64,000 bases of DNA from Jackrogersella multiformis (taxonomy: Eukaryota; Ascomycota; Sordariomycetes; Xylariales; Hypoxylaceae). A model generated the notes under the pieces. The model had not been told where the DNA came from and searched no databases. It saw nothing but the letters and a program-made list of their open reading frames with translations. Location: positions 4,252,832-4,316,831 of the forward strand of contig CADCXD010000004.1 in NCBI GenBank assembly GCA_902806575.1. Direction: 5' to 3'. A program made the position numbers and the translations under genes. Positions 1 through 11,989 of the stretch are shown piece by piece; position 1 is the first letter of the stretch, and every line of letters starts with the position of its first letter.

Positions 1-2874
1 CTTTCCTTGATTACATACCTACCTAGGTAGGTACCTAATCTAAGATGTATATGTCTCAAATTTACCGGTCTCAAGAAAACTACCTAGGAGGTAGTAGGTA
101 GCTTGCAAGCGATCTGCACCCTATACGATAGACGTAGCAACCAATGGTATAAGATAAGAGCCTCTTAGTTTTCGCTACGTTTCCGAGTCACCGGTAGGAC
201 TATCTATCACACGTGTCGGACTGTGTGAGTCGATATGATAGCTTAATATGCATTGTTCTTTAGCGACTGACGTGGCTATATGGGGGGGGTTTTTTTTTTT
301 GAGATATCATAATGAGAAATATTCCCCTGTAGTTGGGCAAACTTCAAGATATAGGTAAGATCACGCCATTACCTATTATTTGAATCTATAATCAAGATAT
401 ATTTTGGTGCCGAGCTCCGAACCATGTCCAAATCAACGCGCGCTGTGTACATACGAGATAGTAGAAGAAGCCTCCTTGTCAGAAGTACTAATTTGTGATT
501 CTCTCCGGGGAGCTGAGCTACGGCCCTTTACCGAGATCTCATCAACAAGGCTTCGTGAGTCTTAGACAATAGTATTAGAGGTGATGACACCCATGTGTTT
601 CTGGTCTCGTCTAATGATGATATATCGGATAAGCTCTATAACAGGTAGGACAGATCATCTAAGAAAGTCAAGGAGGTTAGTTCCCACGGTATAGCACGAT
701 AGGCAGTATTAGCAACCTAGCCAAAACGAATAACCTTCTTTGGCTCTATTTGAAAAGGTTCAGAGAAAAGGAGAACGCCCTCACGTCTGAACCCACCAAG
801 TTAATTAATGCCTGACATGCTATGTATCTTTCTATCCTTTCCCTTCCATACTTTAGGTAATTTACTGCCTTTAAGCTATTAAAACAAGACAGCTTTAAGG
901 TGGGCAAACGCCACAACACATATCGCTCTCTCTACAACCTATCTCACCTTCGAGTCAACAGCTCTACCCTATTAAAATATTACGTGGTATAAGCCAGATA
1001 TTTAGAAAGGCGTGTGATTGATCAAGATATTGTTAAGGGTAATATATGGCTACTCAGTTGCATATTCGCTTTCGCTCTATTGAAGCATCGTCAGCCTTCT
1101 TCGGCTAATGCCGCTATAGGTACGCGGTAAATCAATAGCTACCTAACTGGCTAAGTACCTAGGTAGGCAATTTCATTAATCAATCCGGCCTACCGGTAGG
1201 TATGTACCTAGGTCGGAGTATAGATATTCCAACACGATGCTGCTGGAGTATCTATGCTAATTATGATTGAAGTTCACTGCTTCAGTTCAATATATGGTAT
1301 ATACACGTCAGGCATCTCAAGATTCGTTCAAACCATTATAACCTAACTAGGTACATAGTAAGCTATTAAACCTTCGAATGCAACCTACAATATCCATATG
1401 AATGAGCCTTAGGTTACCTAATAGGTACCTAGGTAGCCTTGAAAATGTACAGACGATAATAATAATAATAGATGCGAATGTATTATATCTTCACTTCATG
1501 CTAGTTAACTAGTCACGTAAGTTAACATGCAACCTTAATAGAAAACAAACCAACACTAACCTAATTAGATGCTGCAATGGTCACCATAATGTGATCCCCT
1601 GGGTTCAAGTTGCTTTGAGTTCTCCTATGATTAGCTTAATTGCCTGTATTAAGGCTGAAGGCTTCTTAAATAATACACCTAAACTGAAACCTCTGAACCA
1701 CCATTATAATTTTGAAAAAAATATGATAAAATTGACTCGCGCAGGAGCTTCCACATGAATAGTTCAACCAGAAGATGGATGGCTAGGAGTTAGGGCTTGC
1801 TTCTGCATACATCCTTCCGAAATCAGGGCGCCATCGAAAATGGGAAACTGTCATTTTATTGATGTAGTGGCGGTTGTCAACTAAATCTTGAGAGCATTGT
1901 TGGCGAAAGGGATCGACAGAATTACAGTATCTCGCACTGGATACTTACATGTTAATACCCATATACCTCCTCTCGACGACCTCCTAGGGAGTTGTTATGT
2001 TCATAGAACGGATCCTGATTGGCCTTCGAGTTGATAGGATGGTAGTACTCTTGACCGGCTGACCGGTAGGGTGGTAACAAACAGGTTGTACTGCAGCAAT
2101 CCTCCAAAATATTCCGCCACATGGCGAATTTATCATCGGCGGGCCGTTCCTGTTAGTTCCCATGTGTCTAGTTAGGGCTTGCCGCATGAAGGGATTGGGG
2201 TTTTACTCTACCTACCTATTCTAAGTGATATATATATATATTATCATCTAAGATTAAGCCAATGGACCATGTGTTTTATTTCAGAGTCAATCTCACAACG
2301 GCCGTGATGGACTTCCGTTAGGTTAGCTATACACGACAACCTTAGTCAGAGGGTTGGGCCGCCCCTGATCGCAGTTGAGTCTGTTTTTATTTGTGGCTTA
2401 CATTGCTTCCTGTTCTAGCTGTAACACCGTTGCATTATTGGTACCCAGACTCGAGTTTTCTCGAATTGATAGCATAGTCCATCTCCAGTCAATCAATCTT
2501 TCATCCTTCCGGTGAATCCTCCCTTACTACATCTTATATATATCTATGGAAAACATGGATTGTCTCTAGATTGTGTTAGGTTCAAGGTTGCCATGCTTCC
2601 GGGGCATTCCAATTTAAATGCCCCCCTCGTTGCTGTTGGTTCAAGTGTTGATAATAGTTCTCGCTGTTATCCCCATTGTAAGATATCTGGAGAATGCAGC
2701 GGTTAGCCCCTTAACGATATCTTATTTACCCCTGGCGTGTGGTAGTGCAAGCGTGGTCATTATTGAAAGTGAGTTGCTGGTGAACTTCGAGGATAGGCGG
2801 ATGTCAACGTCAACGTCAACCTCTACGAAGAGCAATAATCCAGCCCAGCGGCTACCCAAGCTACTTTATAGTAA
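1..2874. other. Gene-free left flank
   Basis: No convincing coding frame is visible. It is moderately AT-rich and carries several TACCTAGGTA-type palindromes (20-29, 1156-1165, around 1200 and 1430) and a G8-T11 homopolymer junction near 282-300. A short frame opening at the ATG at 2618 begins with a hydrophobic stretch resembling a signal peptide. It has a possible GTAAGA donor after 2671 and could be a 5' exon of the following membrane-protein gene, but the join is not resolved. Confidence 0.6.
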
Positions 2875-3831
2875 ATGTCGCTCACCACGATCACGTTAAC
2901 GACAACCATTAGCCAACTTAACCTTCCACCATCTATTACTAAATCTGATGTTTCAGATGTGAATACTCCGGCGTTGATCGGCACGTCTTCTACACCTGTG
3001 GAGGTTTCAGACCCTGTGACAAAGAATACTTCAGCAATGAGTTTATCGTCTACCTTTCTTTCGACCCCAGCTCCCAATTCTGTCGCTACTAGTCAGCCGG
3101 AATTAGAATCGAGCGCCGCGAATTCGAAAGCTAGCTTGAAGAGCCTTATATCACCACCATCATCATTATCATATCTGTCTGGCCCCCTATCTGGGCCCGA
3201 TGGCCTCAAAAGCACCCCAAACTCTTCGGCCGTGCCTGATATGGCACCGGCCGAGAAAGAACTTAGTCGGGAGCAGATTACAGTCATCATCGTATCTGTG
3301 ATCTCAATTACGATCTTCCTTGTCGCTTTCTCCATAGCGGTGCGTTGCTTTGTGGTACGAAGGCGGCAGTATCATGTAGAAGAGCTACCGAAGAGAAACT
3401 TAAGGGTGGCACCGAAAGGCACAACATCTCAAACAGAACAAGATTACATCGATAGGACTAGGGTATCGATTGCCGACTCGAATCATAGTTCGATCTGGGG
3501 AGATATGGGACGTTCTGTCGTCCCTGCTTCATCATTCAGTGGCGACGTTTGGGATAGTCGACTCTGGCCTCTTCCTCCGGGACAATCGGAACGGTATACG
3601 TTTTTTAGCGAGAGGAGCTCGACGACGTTAGATGAAACATCGGAGATGGAGCAATGGAGAGGAGGAAGAAGAGAAGAAGGGGAAGACCAAGACCAAGACC
3701 AAGACCAAGATGAAGATTGGACTGCAAAAGATCATAATATGGTGATGACTAGAAGGGAATTGGAGACGGAGGATAGGTGTGATACTAGTATCTGGGGTAT
3801 TTCCGAAGCAGGTATAGCACGTTACCAATGA
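2875..3831 (+). CDS. Ser/Thr-rich single-pass membrane protein, function unknown
   Basis: This is a 318-residue frame. Residues 1-130 are very rich in Ser, Thr and Pro, as expected of an O-glycosylated outer segment. A strong hydrophobic helix at about residues 135-160 is followed by a basic stop-transfer run (VRRR). Residues 165-318 form a charged tail with a DQ repeat (DQDQDQDQDED) encoded by GACCAA copies near 3685-3712. This layout resembles fungal cell-wall stress sensors (Mid2/Wsc style), but no cysteine-rich WSC domain is seen, so the resemblance is only architectural. There is no signal peptide at this ATG and an in-frame TAA lies directly before it. A 5' exon, perhaps the hydrophobic leader starting at 2618, may be missing from the model. 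I do not recognise a named family. Confidence 0.6.
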   Translation: MSLTTITLTTTISQLNLPPSITKSDVSDVNTPALIGTSSTPVEVSDPVTKNTSAMSLSSTFLSTPAPNSVATSQPELESSAANSKASLKSLISPPSSLSYLSGPLSGPDGLKSTPNSSAVPDMAPAEKELSREQITVIIVSVISITIFLVAFSIAVRCFVVRRRQYHVEELPKRNLRVAPKGTTSQTEQDYIDRTRVSIADSNHSSIWGDMGRSVVPASSFSGDVWDSRLWPLPPGQSERYTFFSERSSTTLDETSEMEQWRGGRREEGEDQDQDQDQDEDWTAKDHNMVMTRRELETEDRCDTSIWGISEAGIARYQ

Positions 3832-4599
3832 AAATGAAAACTGATGTCTCTGTGAATTTATAATAAATTATTTATTGAATCTGAAGAAGGACAGGTTGAT
3901 TATCCTATGTCTTGGGCTCGACCTTCTATGTACATAGTAAGTTGGAAAGCCAAATGTGGCTGTTCTTATAGGTACCTACCTCCTAGGTACCTAGTAAGTG
4001 AGCTGTGAGCTGTGAGCTTCACCTGGGCGCATCGGACGCGGATCGGGATTCGGATCTGATAAAGAAAAAGGTGCTAGGTTAGCTACCTCCTAGGTAGGTA
4101 CGAACCTAGTGTATGTACAAACTGCCCTACAGGTAATCTGTACTTGATCGGCGCTATATAATTAGCCGATGATGACCCGATTGAGAGTAGTGGGGTAAAA
4201 TCATGGATATAGGAAAGTCTATTGGTGCGCTAGTAATTAAGCAACTACCAAAAGCTACCTAGGTACCAGAAGTGACCAAAATCTGGGGACGAAACTGTCG
4301 TTGGTTGTGACTGTACGGATGTATCTGTGACACGCCAATCAATCGTGACAATTAGCTGGAGCTGTCGGGTCCCGAGGTCGCGACTTGACTTTTGAGTTAA
4401 TTCTAAACTACATCGGGATCCGAAATCGTTCGACGCTTTCCCAAGTAAAGCACAAAATTTACTCACACTCTTAGTCAAACTCTGTGAAACTTCTCCTTCT
4501 TCTTTTTCATCTCGTCAAACCCTTTCGTTTCCTTCTTTTCTTAAAACTACTTTTCACAATTCCACACTCATAACCTTGGAACGGAATAAATCGTTCAAA
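3832..4599. other. Intergenic region with CCTAGG palindromes
   Basis: Holds several TACCTAGGTA-like palindromes (around 3973-3992, 4085-4102, 4257-4265). A pyrimidine-rich stretch at about 4490-4560 lies just before the aminotransferase start and is a plausible promoter and leader. No gene is seen. Confidence 0.5.
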
Positions 4600-6342
4600 A
4601 TGCTTCCTGCACTCCGCATCGCCACTCGCCAAGCTGCATCTCGTCGAGGATCAGCTATGACCTTCCAAGCTGCGAGAGCTGGGTCCACTTGGGCTAACGT
4701 GCCTCAAGGTCCCCCTGTACGTTATTTGCTTTTTGCTATTTGCTTATTCCCCTCCTTATGAGGTGTAAGAGAATACCTAATTGAGTAGGAATTACTGACA
4801 ATTCAATGTGTAGGATGTAAGTTTTGCTATCCGCTCGACGAATTCGTATTGGTATTCGTCGTGGTGGTGATGGTGATGGTGTTGTTGGTGTCCTTGCGCT
4901 TCTTTGACTAACACGATGCCTCTTCCTCCCCGCTCATAGGCAATTCTGGGTATATATCACTCCATACGTCAGTAAACAAAGCAGGAGATCACCCCACACT
5001 GACTATGTAACAGGTGTCACCGAAGCTTTCAAGGCTGACACCTTCGAGAAGAAGATCAACCTGGGTATGTCGATGTCGATCTCTTCTTTAGCCACCAATA
5101 CATTTCTACCACAACCAATGGTCAATATATATGTAAGGAGATACAATTGAGGAGGCATTTTCGCTGATATCCTTCGCTCTAGGTGTTGGTGCCTACCGGG
5201 ATGATCAGGGCAAACCCTACGTGCTCCCTTCCGTCCGCGCGGCCGAGGACAAGATCATTGCGAAGCATCTAAACAAAGAATACCTTGGCATCACTGGACT
5301 TCCCGAGTTCACCAAGGCTGCCGCCGAGCTAGCCTACGGCAAGGGTTCATCCGCTCTCGACCGTCTAGTTATCACCCAGTCCATCTCAGGCACTGGTGCC
5401 CTGCGCATTGGCGGCACTTTCTTATCGCGCTTCTATCCAGGCGACAAGACCATCTACATTCCAACACCATCATGGGCCAATCACAAGGCCGTCTTCGGCG
5501 ATTCCGGCCTCAAGGTCGAGCAGTACCGTTATTATAACAAGAACACTATCGGTCTAGACTTCGAAGGCATGCTGGCAGACATTAAGGCCGCCCCCAAGGG
5601 AAGCATGTTCCTGTTCCATGCCTGCGCTCACAACCCGACTGGTGTCGACCCTACCCCCGAGCAGTGGAAGGAGATCAGCGCTGCCGTCAAGACTCAGAGC
5701 CACTACGCCTTCTTCGACATGGCCTACCAGGGCTTTGCTAGCGGTAACACGGATAAGGATGCCTTCGCCGTGAGATATTTTGTCGAGCAGGGCCACAACA
5801 TCTGCCTGGCCCAAAGTTTTGCCAAGAACATGGTATGCCGGCTGTTTTGTATTCTCATTATCTGAAGTATTAATCTGACATAAAGACTACAGGGTCTTTA
5901 CGGAGAACGCGTAGGTGCATTCTCCATCGTGACCTCGTCACCCGAGGAGAAGAAGCGAGTCGACTCCCAGGTCAAGATTCTAATCCGACCCTTCTACTCG
6001 AACCCGCCGCTGCACGGTGCGCGCATCGCATCCGAGATCCTTAACGACTCGGCTCTTAACCAGCAGTGGCTCGGCGAGGTCAAGGAAATGGCTGACCGCA
6101 TCATCAGCATGCGCGCTCTACTCAAGGATAACCTGGAGAAGCTGGGTAGTTCTCACGACTGGAGCCACATCACGTCCCAGATCGGTATGTTCGCCTACAC
6201 CGGCCTCGATGTCGCCGCTATGGACAAGCTGGCCAAGGAGCATAGCGTCTATGCCACCAAAGACGGCCGTATCAGCGTCGCCGGCATCACAAGTGGCAAC
6301 GTCGGACGCCTAGCCGAGGCTATCTACAAGGTCAAGGGTTAA
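4600..6342 (+). CDS. Aspartate aminotransferase, mitochondrial
   Basis: PLP enzyme interconverting aspartate plus 2-oxoglutarate and oxaloacetate plus glutamate (malate-aspartate shuttle). Model: exons 4600-4716, 4814-4816, 4940-4949, 5014-5064, 5183-5832 and 5893-6342, giving 426 residues, normal for the family. An Arg-rich presequence fills about residues 1-30. The Schiff-base lysine is Lys275 in SFAKNMGLYGERVGA, whose codons straddle the last intron, and the substrate-binding block ACAHNPTGVDPT is intact. The N-terminal gene half is cut into very small pieces. The expected GPPDAILGVTEAF is only obtained if a 3-nt exon (GAT, Asp) and a 10-nt exon are spliced in. Each has good flanking AG and GT signals. 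Skipping the 3-nt exon would keep frame and delete one Asp. The enzyme identity is very secure; the micro-exon is inferred. Confidence 0.95.
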
Positions 6343-6770
6343 GGTGATTCATCTTTTTAAGTGGAGAGGGGGAAAAGGAAGTTCTGGGTGCAGAGGGGGT
6401 TGTTTGGCCTGGCCTGGATGTATGAGGGGGAAGGAGCAAAAAAAACCATACCCGGTACGATTATACGACGGATAGACGGATGATCTAATGAATCGGTTGG
6501 CTGGTAGGCCTTTTCATTGCGATATTCCTCAGGATCATAACAGGGATACCCTCGATACAACTCTTCTGTTTTACTCGCCCTTTCCCATGTTTGCATCTGC
6601 TTGGTCCGTTCCTGCCGATAGATGGTAGGCGACCAATACCTGTGATACCACCGCTACTTCTAGATAAGCAAATGAAATTTATTGCCAGAAATTCTATAAT
6701 CGCATATGAATATTCGTGGAATTCATGTTGTCTTCGGTAGCGCCTTGTGTCAAGCAATCCGGGAGGCATC
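6343..6770. other. Intergenic space between convergent genes
   Basis: The 3' flanks of the aminotransferase (plus) and the coiled-coil gene (minus). No gene and no clear repeat are seen. Confidence 0.5.
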
Positions 6771-7966
6771 CTATCCTAAACGACTAAGATCGCCCCTAAC
6801 CTCGTCGAGTCGCGTCTCCATCTCCCGCCACACCCTCGCCATCTCGCGCATCGTTCGTTCCTTGCTCTCGTCTCTGATCTCTTCCTCGGTCACGGCAACG
6901 CCGTAGTCCTCCAGCTCGGCCTCGCGCACGCGTATAGCGTCCGCCAGGCGCATGCGCGCGTCGCTCAGGTGTCGACGGTAGTTGGCCAGCGCGCGCCGGG
7001 CTTCGGGAGGGTACACGGTCCTCCGGGCGTCCCAGAGCAGGGCCTCGGCGGCGAGGGCCCAGGTCTGGGTTTCGAGGCCGGCGTCCGCGGCGCGCAGCTC
7101 GGCTGACCGCGCCGCGGGGCCGTGCTTCGACTCGAGGATGCGTATGAGCTGCGCTAGTGCCTGGGCGTGCTGCGAGAGGTGGGTTGTGAGGTCGTGGGTT
7201 GCGCGCTGGCGGGACCGGGAGAGCGAGGCGGATGTGCTGGAGACGCTGGACTGCAGGGCGGTAGTTGTCAACGCGAGTGTCGGGATGGAGCGGTGGATAA
7301 AGGACGGGTTGGTGTGCGGGTTGAGCACGCGGGCCAGGGTGCTGGCTTGTCTCGACAGCGTGGCGGAGAGGGCTGCCGTGAGGGTTGGGAAAAGAGTGTT
7401 CAACTCGGAGAAGGGCGGGCGGGAGAGCAAGAGGGTCAGCGAGGAGGGAGGCATGCTGCTGGCGTCGGAGAGGAATGGTGGGAGCAGGAGGAGCAGGTCT
7501 AGGATCTCAGGGGGCGGTGGACCTGAGACGAATATTCGTTGCGGTTGGTTCTGTGGCAGTGATCGTCTTCGTCTATGTTGTGGCTGCTGTTGTTGTTGCT
7601 GTTGCTGCTGCTTAGACGGAGCTGCCGCGCTGCCCGTATTATGTTCCGGGGCTGCGGCTGCAGCTAGAGCGCGGCGGAGGAGGTGCTGCTTTGTCGCTTT
7701 GAGACGGTGTGCCCTGAGTTCCTATACACGGATGTGAGCCGACTGAAACCCCCATACGGGCTAGGTGTAATAGCTAGGTATACTAGCTAGATATAAACGA
7801 TGGATATATATAGACGTACATCGCGTACGGCATCGCGCCTCTTAGCTGCCGGGTCGTTGCTCCTGGTCGACCCGTCATCGTTGAGGAGGGAGCCGGTGAC
7901 GGTCTTATATAGACGATCGAAGTCGGGATTATTCTTGAGCACGGCTTCGTCTATTGGGGGTATCAT
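6771..7966 (-). CDS. Unassigned polyQ coiled-coil protein
   Basis: Two exons, 7820-7966 and 6771-7721, joined at a phase-0 intron (GTACGT donor, TATAG acceptor), encode 365 residues. The first ATG of the frame gives the N-terminus MIPPIDEAVLKNNPDFDRLY, followed by a basic segment, a nine-Gln run at about residues 87-95, a Pro/Leu-rich stretch and a long helical, Arg/Glu/Ala-rich C-terminal half (about residues 230-365) with coiled-coil character ending DEVRGDLSRLG. I do not recognise the family with confidence. Its length and helical make-up would fit a microtubule- or kinetochore-associated subunit (an augmin HAUS4-like protein was considered), but that is a guess. The gene is very GC-rich, so long antisense frames overlie it. 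It is divergent from the ribosomal protein gene at 8523. Confidence 0.75.
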
Positions 7967-8522
7967 TGTCGTTATTGTTAATTCCTAGTATATGATTGAC
8001 GATTAACTGTTAAAGGTGTAGTTATGTACGGAGAGGTAGCTAGGTAGGTTGCTAATATCTTAAAAGTTGATATCTTGAAAGTTAAAAGTTGAAATACACC
8101 TGGGTACCTCACCTAGATTACATAGTACCTAGGTACATAGACTAGGTGGTACCTACCTCATAGATTGGCGGTGAACCCCGCGACTGAATGACATAATAAT
8201 AGTGGATATCGCGAAGGTGGAGCGGTATCACCTGACTTAATTGACGGAGTTGCCCAGGTACCTAGGTACTTTACCGTATTAAAGCGATTATTCCGAAAAG
8301 GCAATGTTTGATAACCGCACGATAGGAAGGAAAGGAAATCTTGAATTGCATTTCGGCATTTTGAATTAAACTTTGAAGTTCCTTATATTCAACGCTCATC
8401 ACCGACCTGACGTCAGTTTCACCATTCGACTCTCATAGATTGTCATGTTGCCGTTATAATATACCCGACCAACAACCAAAATAATACTAACCACAAACGC
8501 GACCATCTGTACGGCTCACAAG
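7967..8522. other. Divergent promoter region
   Basis: A 556-nt spacer between the minus-strand coiled-coil gene and the plus-strand bL28m gene. It contains several CCTAGG palindromes (about 8103-8160 and 8257-8268) and a perfect CRE octamer at 8408-8415. No gene is seen. Confidence 0.5.
8408..8415. promoter_or_regulatory. CRE-like octamer TGACGTCA
   Basis: A perfect palindromic bZIP (ATF/CREB) site 107 bp upstream of the bL28m start codon and in the shared promoter with the divergent gene. The match is exact; its use is inferred. Confidence 0.4.
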
Positions 8523-9320
8523 ATGCCGCCGATACGAATCTCGCCCCCCTCCTCGCCGTCGCTGTCGCGATGCTGCCTCTCTGCTATATTCACCTCTTCC
8601 ACGCCTTCACATACACCATCGTCCGCCTTCCAAACCCCGATATGTAACGCAACCCGCTCCCTTAGCACCACAGCGCCTCTGTCGAGACAGAAACCCTCGC
8701 ACTTAACCGTGCCCAAGGATCAAGTCCCCGACTACCCGTACGGTCGCATCCGGTTCTACAAGCAGGCCAACGAGGGCCTATTCGCCGGCTCCAAGATCCG
8801 CTTCGGCAACACCGTGGCCGAGGAACGCGGCAACAAGTCGCGCACCACCTGGCTGCCGAACCGCCACACCAAGCGCCTCTGGTCACCTAGCCTCAACGCC
8901 TTCATCCGCACACGCATGACCGCCCGCGTCCTGCAGACTATCGACCGCCTAGGCGGCATTGACGAGTACCTCTTGGGCTCCAAGGCCCAGAGGATCAAGG
9001 ATCTAGGCCCCGCCGGCTGGGCCCTCCGCTGGAAGATCATGCAGACGCCTGCAGTCCGCGAGCGCTTTGCTCGGGAGCGCGCCGCTCTAGGTCTCCCGCC
9101 TAAGGAAGAAGGGAGCGCCGCACTTCCCGCCGAACTCGCTGCCGGGGAGGCCACACTGCTCGGCGAGATCGATGGCATGCTGGAACGCGACGAGGAGTTC
9201 GTTATAGGCGAGGTAGGGGAAGGTGAAGAGATAATAGCCAACGAAGCTGTTAATGATATTGTTTCCGTTGTGGAGAATGAAAATCTTGAAGATACTAGCG
9301 GCAAGACACCACGGCTATAA
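8523..9320 (+). CDS. MRPL24: Mitochondrial large-subunit ribosomal protein bL28m
   Basis: A single-exon frame of 265 residues. Residues 1-65 look like a mitochondrial presequence (Ser/Thr/Arg-rich, with RSLSTTAPLSR near residues 43-53). The L28 core follows at about residues 75-160: GLFAGSKIRFGNTVAEERGN, then the Trp/Arg-rich RTTWLPNRHTKRLW and the mitochondrial-specific RMTARVLQTIDRLGGIDEYLL. This is the family of yeast MRPL24 and bacterial L28, part of the mitoribosomal 54S subunit. The acidic C-terminal tail (about residues 195-265) is a fungal extension. The start is the first ATG and lies directly after the promoter region. The 3' end converges on the tryptophan synthase gene, 259 bp away. 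Confidence 0.95.
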   Translation: MPPIRISPPSSPSLSRCCLSAIFTSSTPSHTPSSAFQTPICNATRSLSTTAPLSRQKPSHLTVPKDQVPDYPYGRIRFYKQANEGLFAGSKIRFGNTVAEERGNKSRTTWLPNRHTKRLWSPSLNAFIRTRMTARVLQTIDRLGGIDEYLLGSKAQRIKDLGPAGWALRWKIMQTPAVRERFARERAALGLPPKEEGSAALPAELAAGEATLLGEIDGMLERDEEFVIGEVGEGEEIIANEAVNDIVSVVENENLEDTSGKTPRL

Positions 9321-9579
9321 ATTGGCTCGGCTTGTCTCCAACTTGATAAACCAAACTATCCATACATCTTTAAGCAGAGGGAACATATGTGGCATTGAAC
9401 CGTGTAAATCAAGTTGTACAAAATGTATCTAGATACATATTTATATGCCGCTTGATGCCTTGTATCATATCACGCTCATCATTCTCACTCTTTCTCCTTT
9501 TGTTTTCATCCCTCGCACCAACTCCAAGTTTGAAAGAGACGGTCCTCGCCCAAATCTATAGGACATACATATCCACTTC

Positions 9580-11989
9580 TTAAAATCGCAAATCCCATCC
9601 GATCTGAGGCCCTAGCTTGGGCAACTCGTCGGCAACGCTCTGTACATCCTTATCGCCTCTGCCGCTAAGGCAGATGACCACATCCTCGTCCTTGTTCATC
9701 GTCTTGGCTAGTTCGAGAGCCCCATAGATTCCGTGAGCTGACTCGAGCGCGGGGATGATACCTTCCAGCTGGCTCATGAGTCTAAAGCCGATGAAGGCTT
9801 CGGCGTCGGTGGCAGCAATAAACTTGGCCCGCTGGGAGTCCTTCCAATTTGACAATTCGGGCCCAACACCCGGATAGTCGAGCCCAGCCGAAATCGAGTG
9901 AGTATCCGAGATCTGCCCAAACTCGTTTTGCAAAACGTACGTCCTTACGCCGTGCAGCACACCCTTACTACCCCCCGTCAACGTGGCCGAGTGCCGTGCC
10001 GTGTTAACACCGTCGCCTCCGGCTTCAACGCCAAGTAGCTTAACGCTAGGGTCATTCGAAAAGGGGTAGAACATGCCGGCGGCGTTGCTGCCTCCGCCGA
10101 CGCAAGCTACAACGGCATCGGGCAATTTTCCCCGCTTCTCTTGCATCTGTGCCTTTGTCTCGTTGCCGATGACTGACTGGAAGGTTCTGACGATGGTGGG
10201 GAATGGATGGGGCCCAATAGCAGATCCTATGATATAGTGGGTATCCTCAAGATGGACGACCCAGTAACGAAGTGCCTCGTTGACGGCATCTCGCAAAGTC
10301 TTGCTGCCGGCTTCGACTGCGATCACCTTGGCGCCGAGTAGCCGCATCCGGAAGACGTTCAATGCTTGACGCCGGACATCTTCCTAAAGACATGGTGAGC
10401 CATTATCGATTCCTAGCGAGGAAAATAGAAGGGGGGGGGAGGGACTTACTGCACCCATAAAGACTGTACATTCCATGCCAAACTTAGCACAGACTGTAGC
10501 AGTTGCTACACCATGCTGACCAGCACCGGTCTCGGCGATGATCTTGGTTTTACCCAGCCGCCTCGCTAGCAAAATCTGACCCAACGCATTGTTGATCTTG
10601 TGAGATCCGGTATGGTTCAAGTCTTCTCTCTTCAGCCAGATGTTAGCGCCGCCGGCATATTCAGTCAGGCGTTCGGCTAGATGCAGTTGGCCCGGCCGTC
10701 CCATCCAGGGGTAGTAGGATCTGTACTCCTCCCAGAACTTAGGGTCATCCTTGATGGCATTGAAGCCTTCCTCCAGCTGGGACAGGCAGTCCATAAGGGA
10801 CTCCGGCACGTATTGGCCGCCAAACTCGCCAAACCGTTCCGGGATCATGCCGTGGAGTGCGGCAAGTTGAGCAACTAAGGCAGCATCGTCATGCTCGGAA
10901 ATTACTCCGTTGACCGTCACGTCCTCGCCACTGGGCTCTTTAGCTGCATTTATGGCCTCGATCACGCCCACTTCTCGCGTCGTCTCTTGGCTCGTCCGCC
11001 CGCTTACATAGGCGCAGTACTCTTCGACGGCTTTGGCACCGGTACCGGGTTCAGCCTCCTGCAGGGTCGTGACAATCTGCGAGCCTATAACGACACCATC
11101 GGCAATGGAAGCTACAGACTGGAAGTGTTCGCGCGTCGACACACCAAAACCGACAGCGGCAGGCTTGTGGCCGCTGTACTTCTTGACCCGCTCAAGAAGA
11201 TCCGGTAAGTTGGCATTGAGGGTACCCAAAGCGCCGGTCACACCCATGCGCGAGACGACGTAGATGAAAGAATCGGCAAGGGCGCACAGGATTCGCATAC
11301 GGGTGTCGGACGTCGCGGGGGCAATCAGGGGCACATACGACAACGCGCCCTTGCTGCACAATTTTCTGAAAGAAACGGCCTCTTCGGGCGGCAAGTCGCA
11401 GACAATAAAGCCATTGATTCCCGCACCCTTGCAGTCTCGTAAGAGGGCATCCTCACCGTAGCTGAGCAATGGATTGTAGTAACCCATTAATAGAACCGGG
11501 GCGGTCAGCCCTCTTGATCGGGCGTCGCGGACCATCTGCAAGGTGGACTGAATAGTGACACCATTGGCGAGAGCAATCGTATTCGACGTCTGGATAGTCG
11601 GGCCGTCTGCGATTGGGTCTGTGAAGGGCACACCAAGCTCGATGACATCTACAATATGTTAATAGATTAGTTACTGCCGCTGGTGGTCGCCATCAGTCTG
11701 TTCGCCACAACATACCAGCACCACCTTTCTGCATTCCGATCAAGACATCGGCCGTATCCTCAGGTTTGGGGTAGCCAGCAGTGACATACGTTACCAAGGC
11801 AGCCTGTATGATAACACAAATAGTCAGTAAAAGAGTGGCAATATAATAAAGTACTATATGCGCATGGTAATGATCCGAATATATGTACGCACACGACAGA
11901 AGAAAAGGATAAGAAAATGATGAAAAAAGGTTGAAGCATACCCTATTCTCTGCCTTGCAGCGCTTGAACGTCTGTTTGAGAGCCTCCAT
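9580..11989 (-). CDS. TRP5: Bifunctional tryptophan synthase (alpha-beta fusion)
   Basis: Catalyses the last step of tryptophan synthesis: cleavage of indole-3-glycerol phosphate (alpha) and condensation of indole with serine (beta, PLP). Exons 11942-11989, 11716-11803, 10450-11648 and 9580-10383 join in frame to 712 residues, normal for the fungal fusion enzyme (trp-3 in Neurospora, TRP5 in yeast). Alpha part (about residues 1-245): the active-site block ELGVPFTDPIADGPTIQ spans the exon 2-3 junction. Beta part (about residues 290-712): the PLP lysine is in HTGSHKINNALGQ, the glycine-rich phosphate-binding loop is CVGGGSNAAGMFYPF, and SGRGDKDV is near the C-terminus. All catalytic motifs are intact. 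A Gcn4/CpcA site lies 153 bp upstream, fitting general amino-acid control. Confidence 0.97.

Noticed and set aside
6982..7737. Long plus-strand frame opposite the polyQ gene
   Set aside because: It is an antisense shadow of a GC-rich gene: Arg/Cys/Ala-rich, no domain, and the minus frame explains the sequence including its splice sites.
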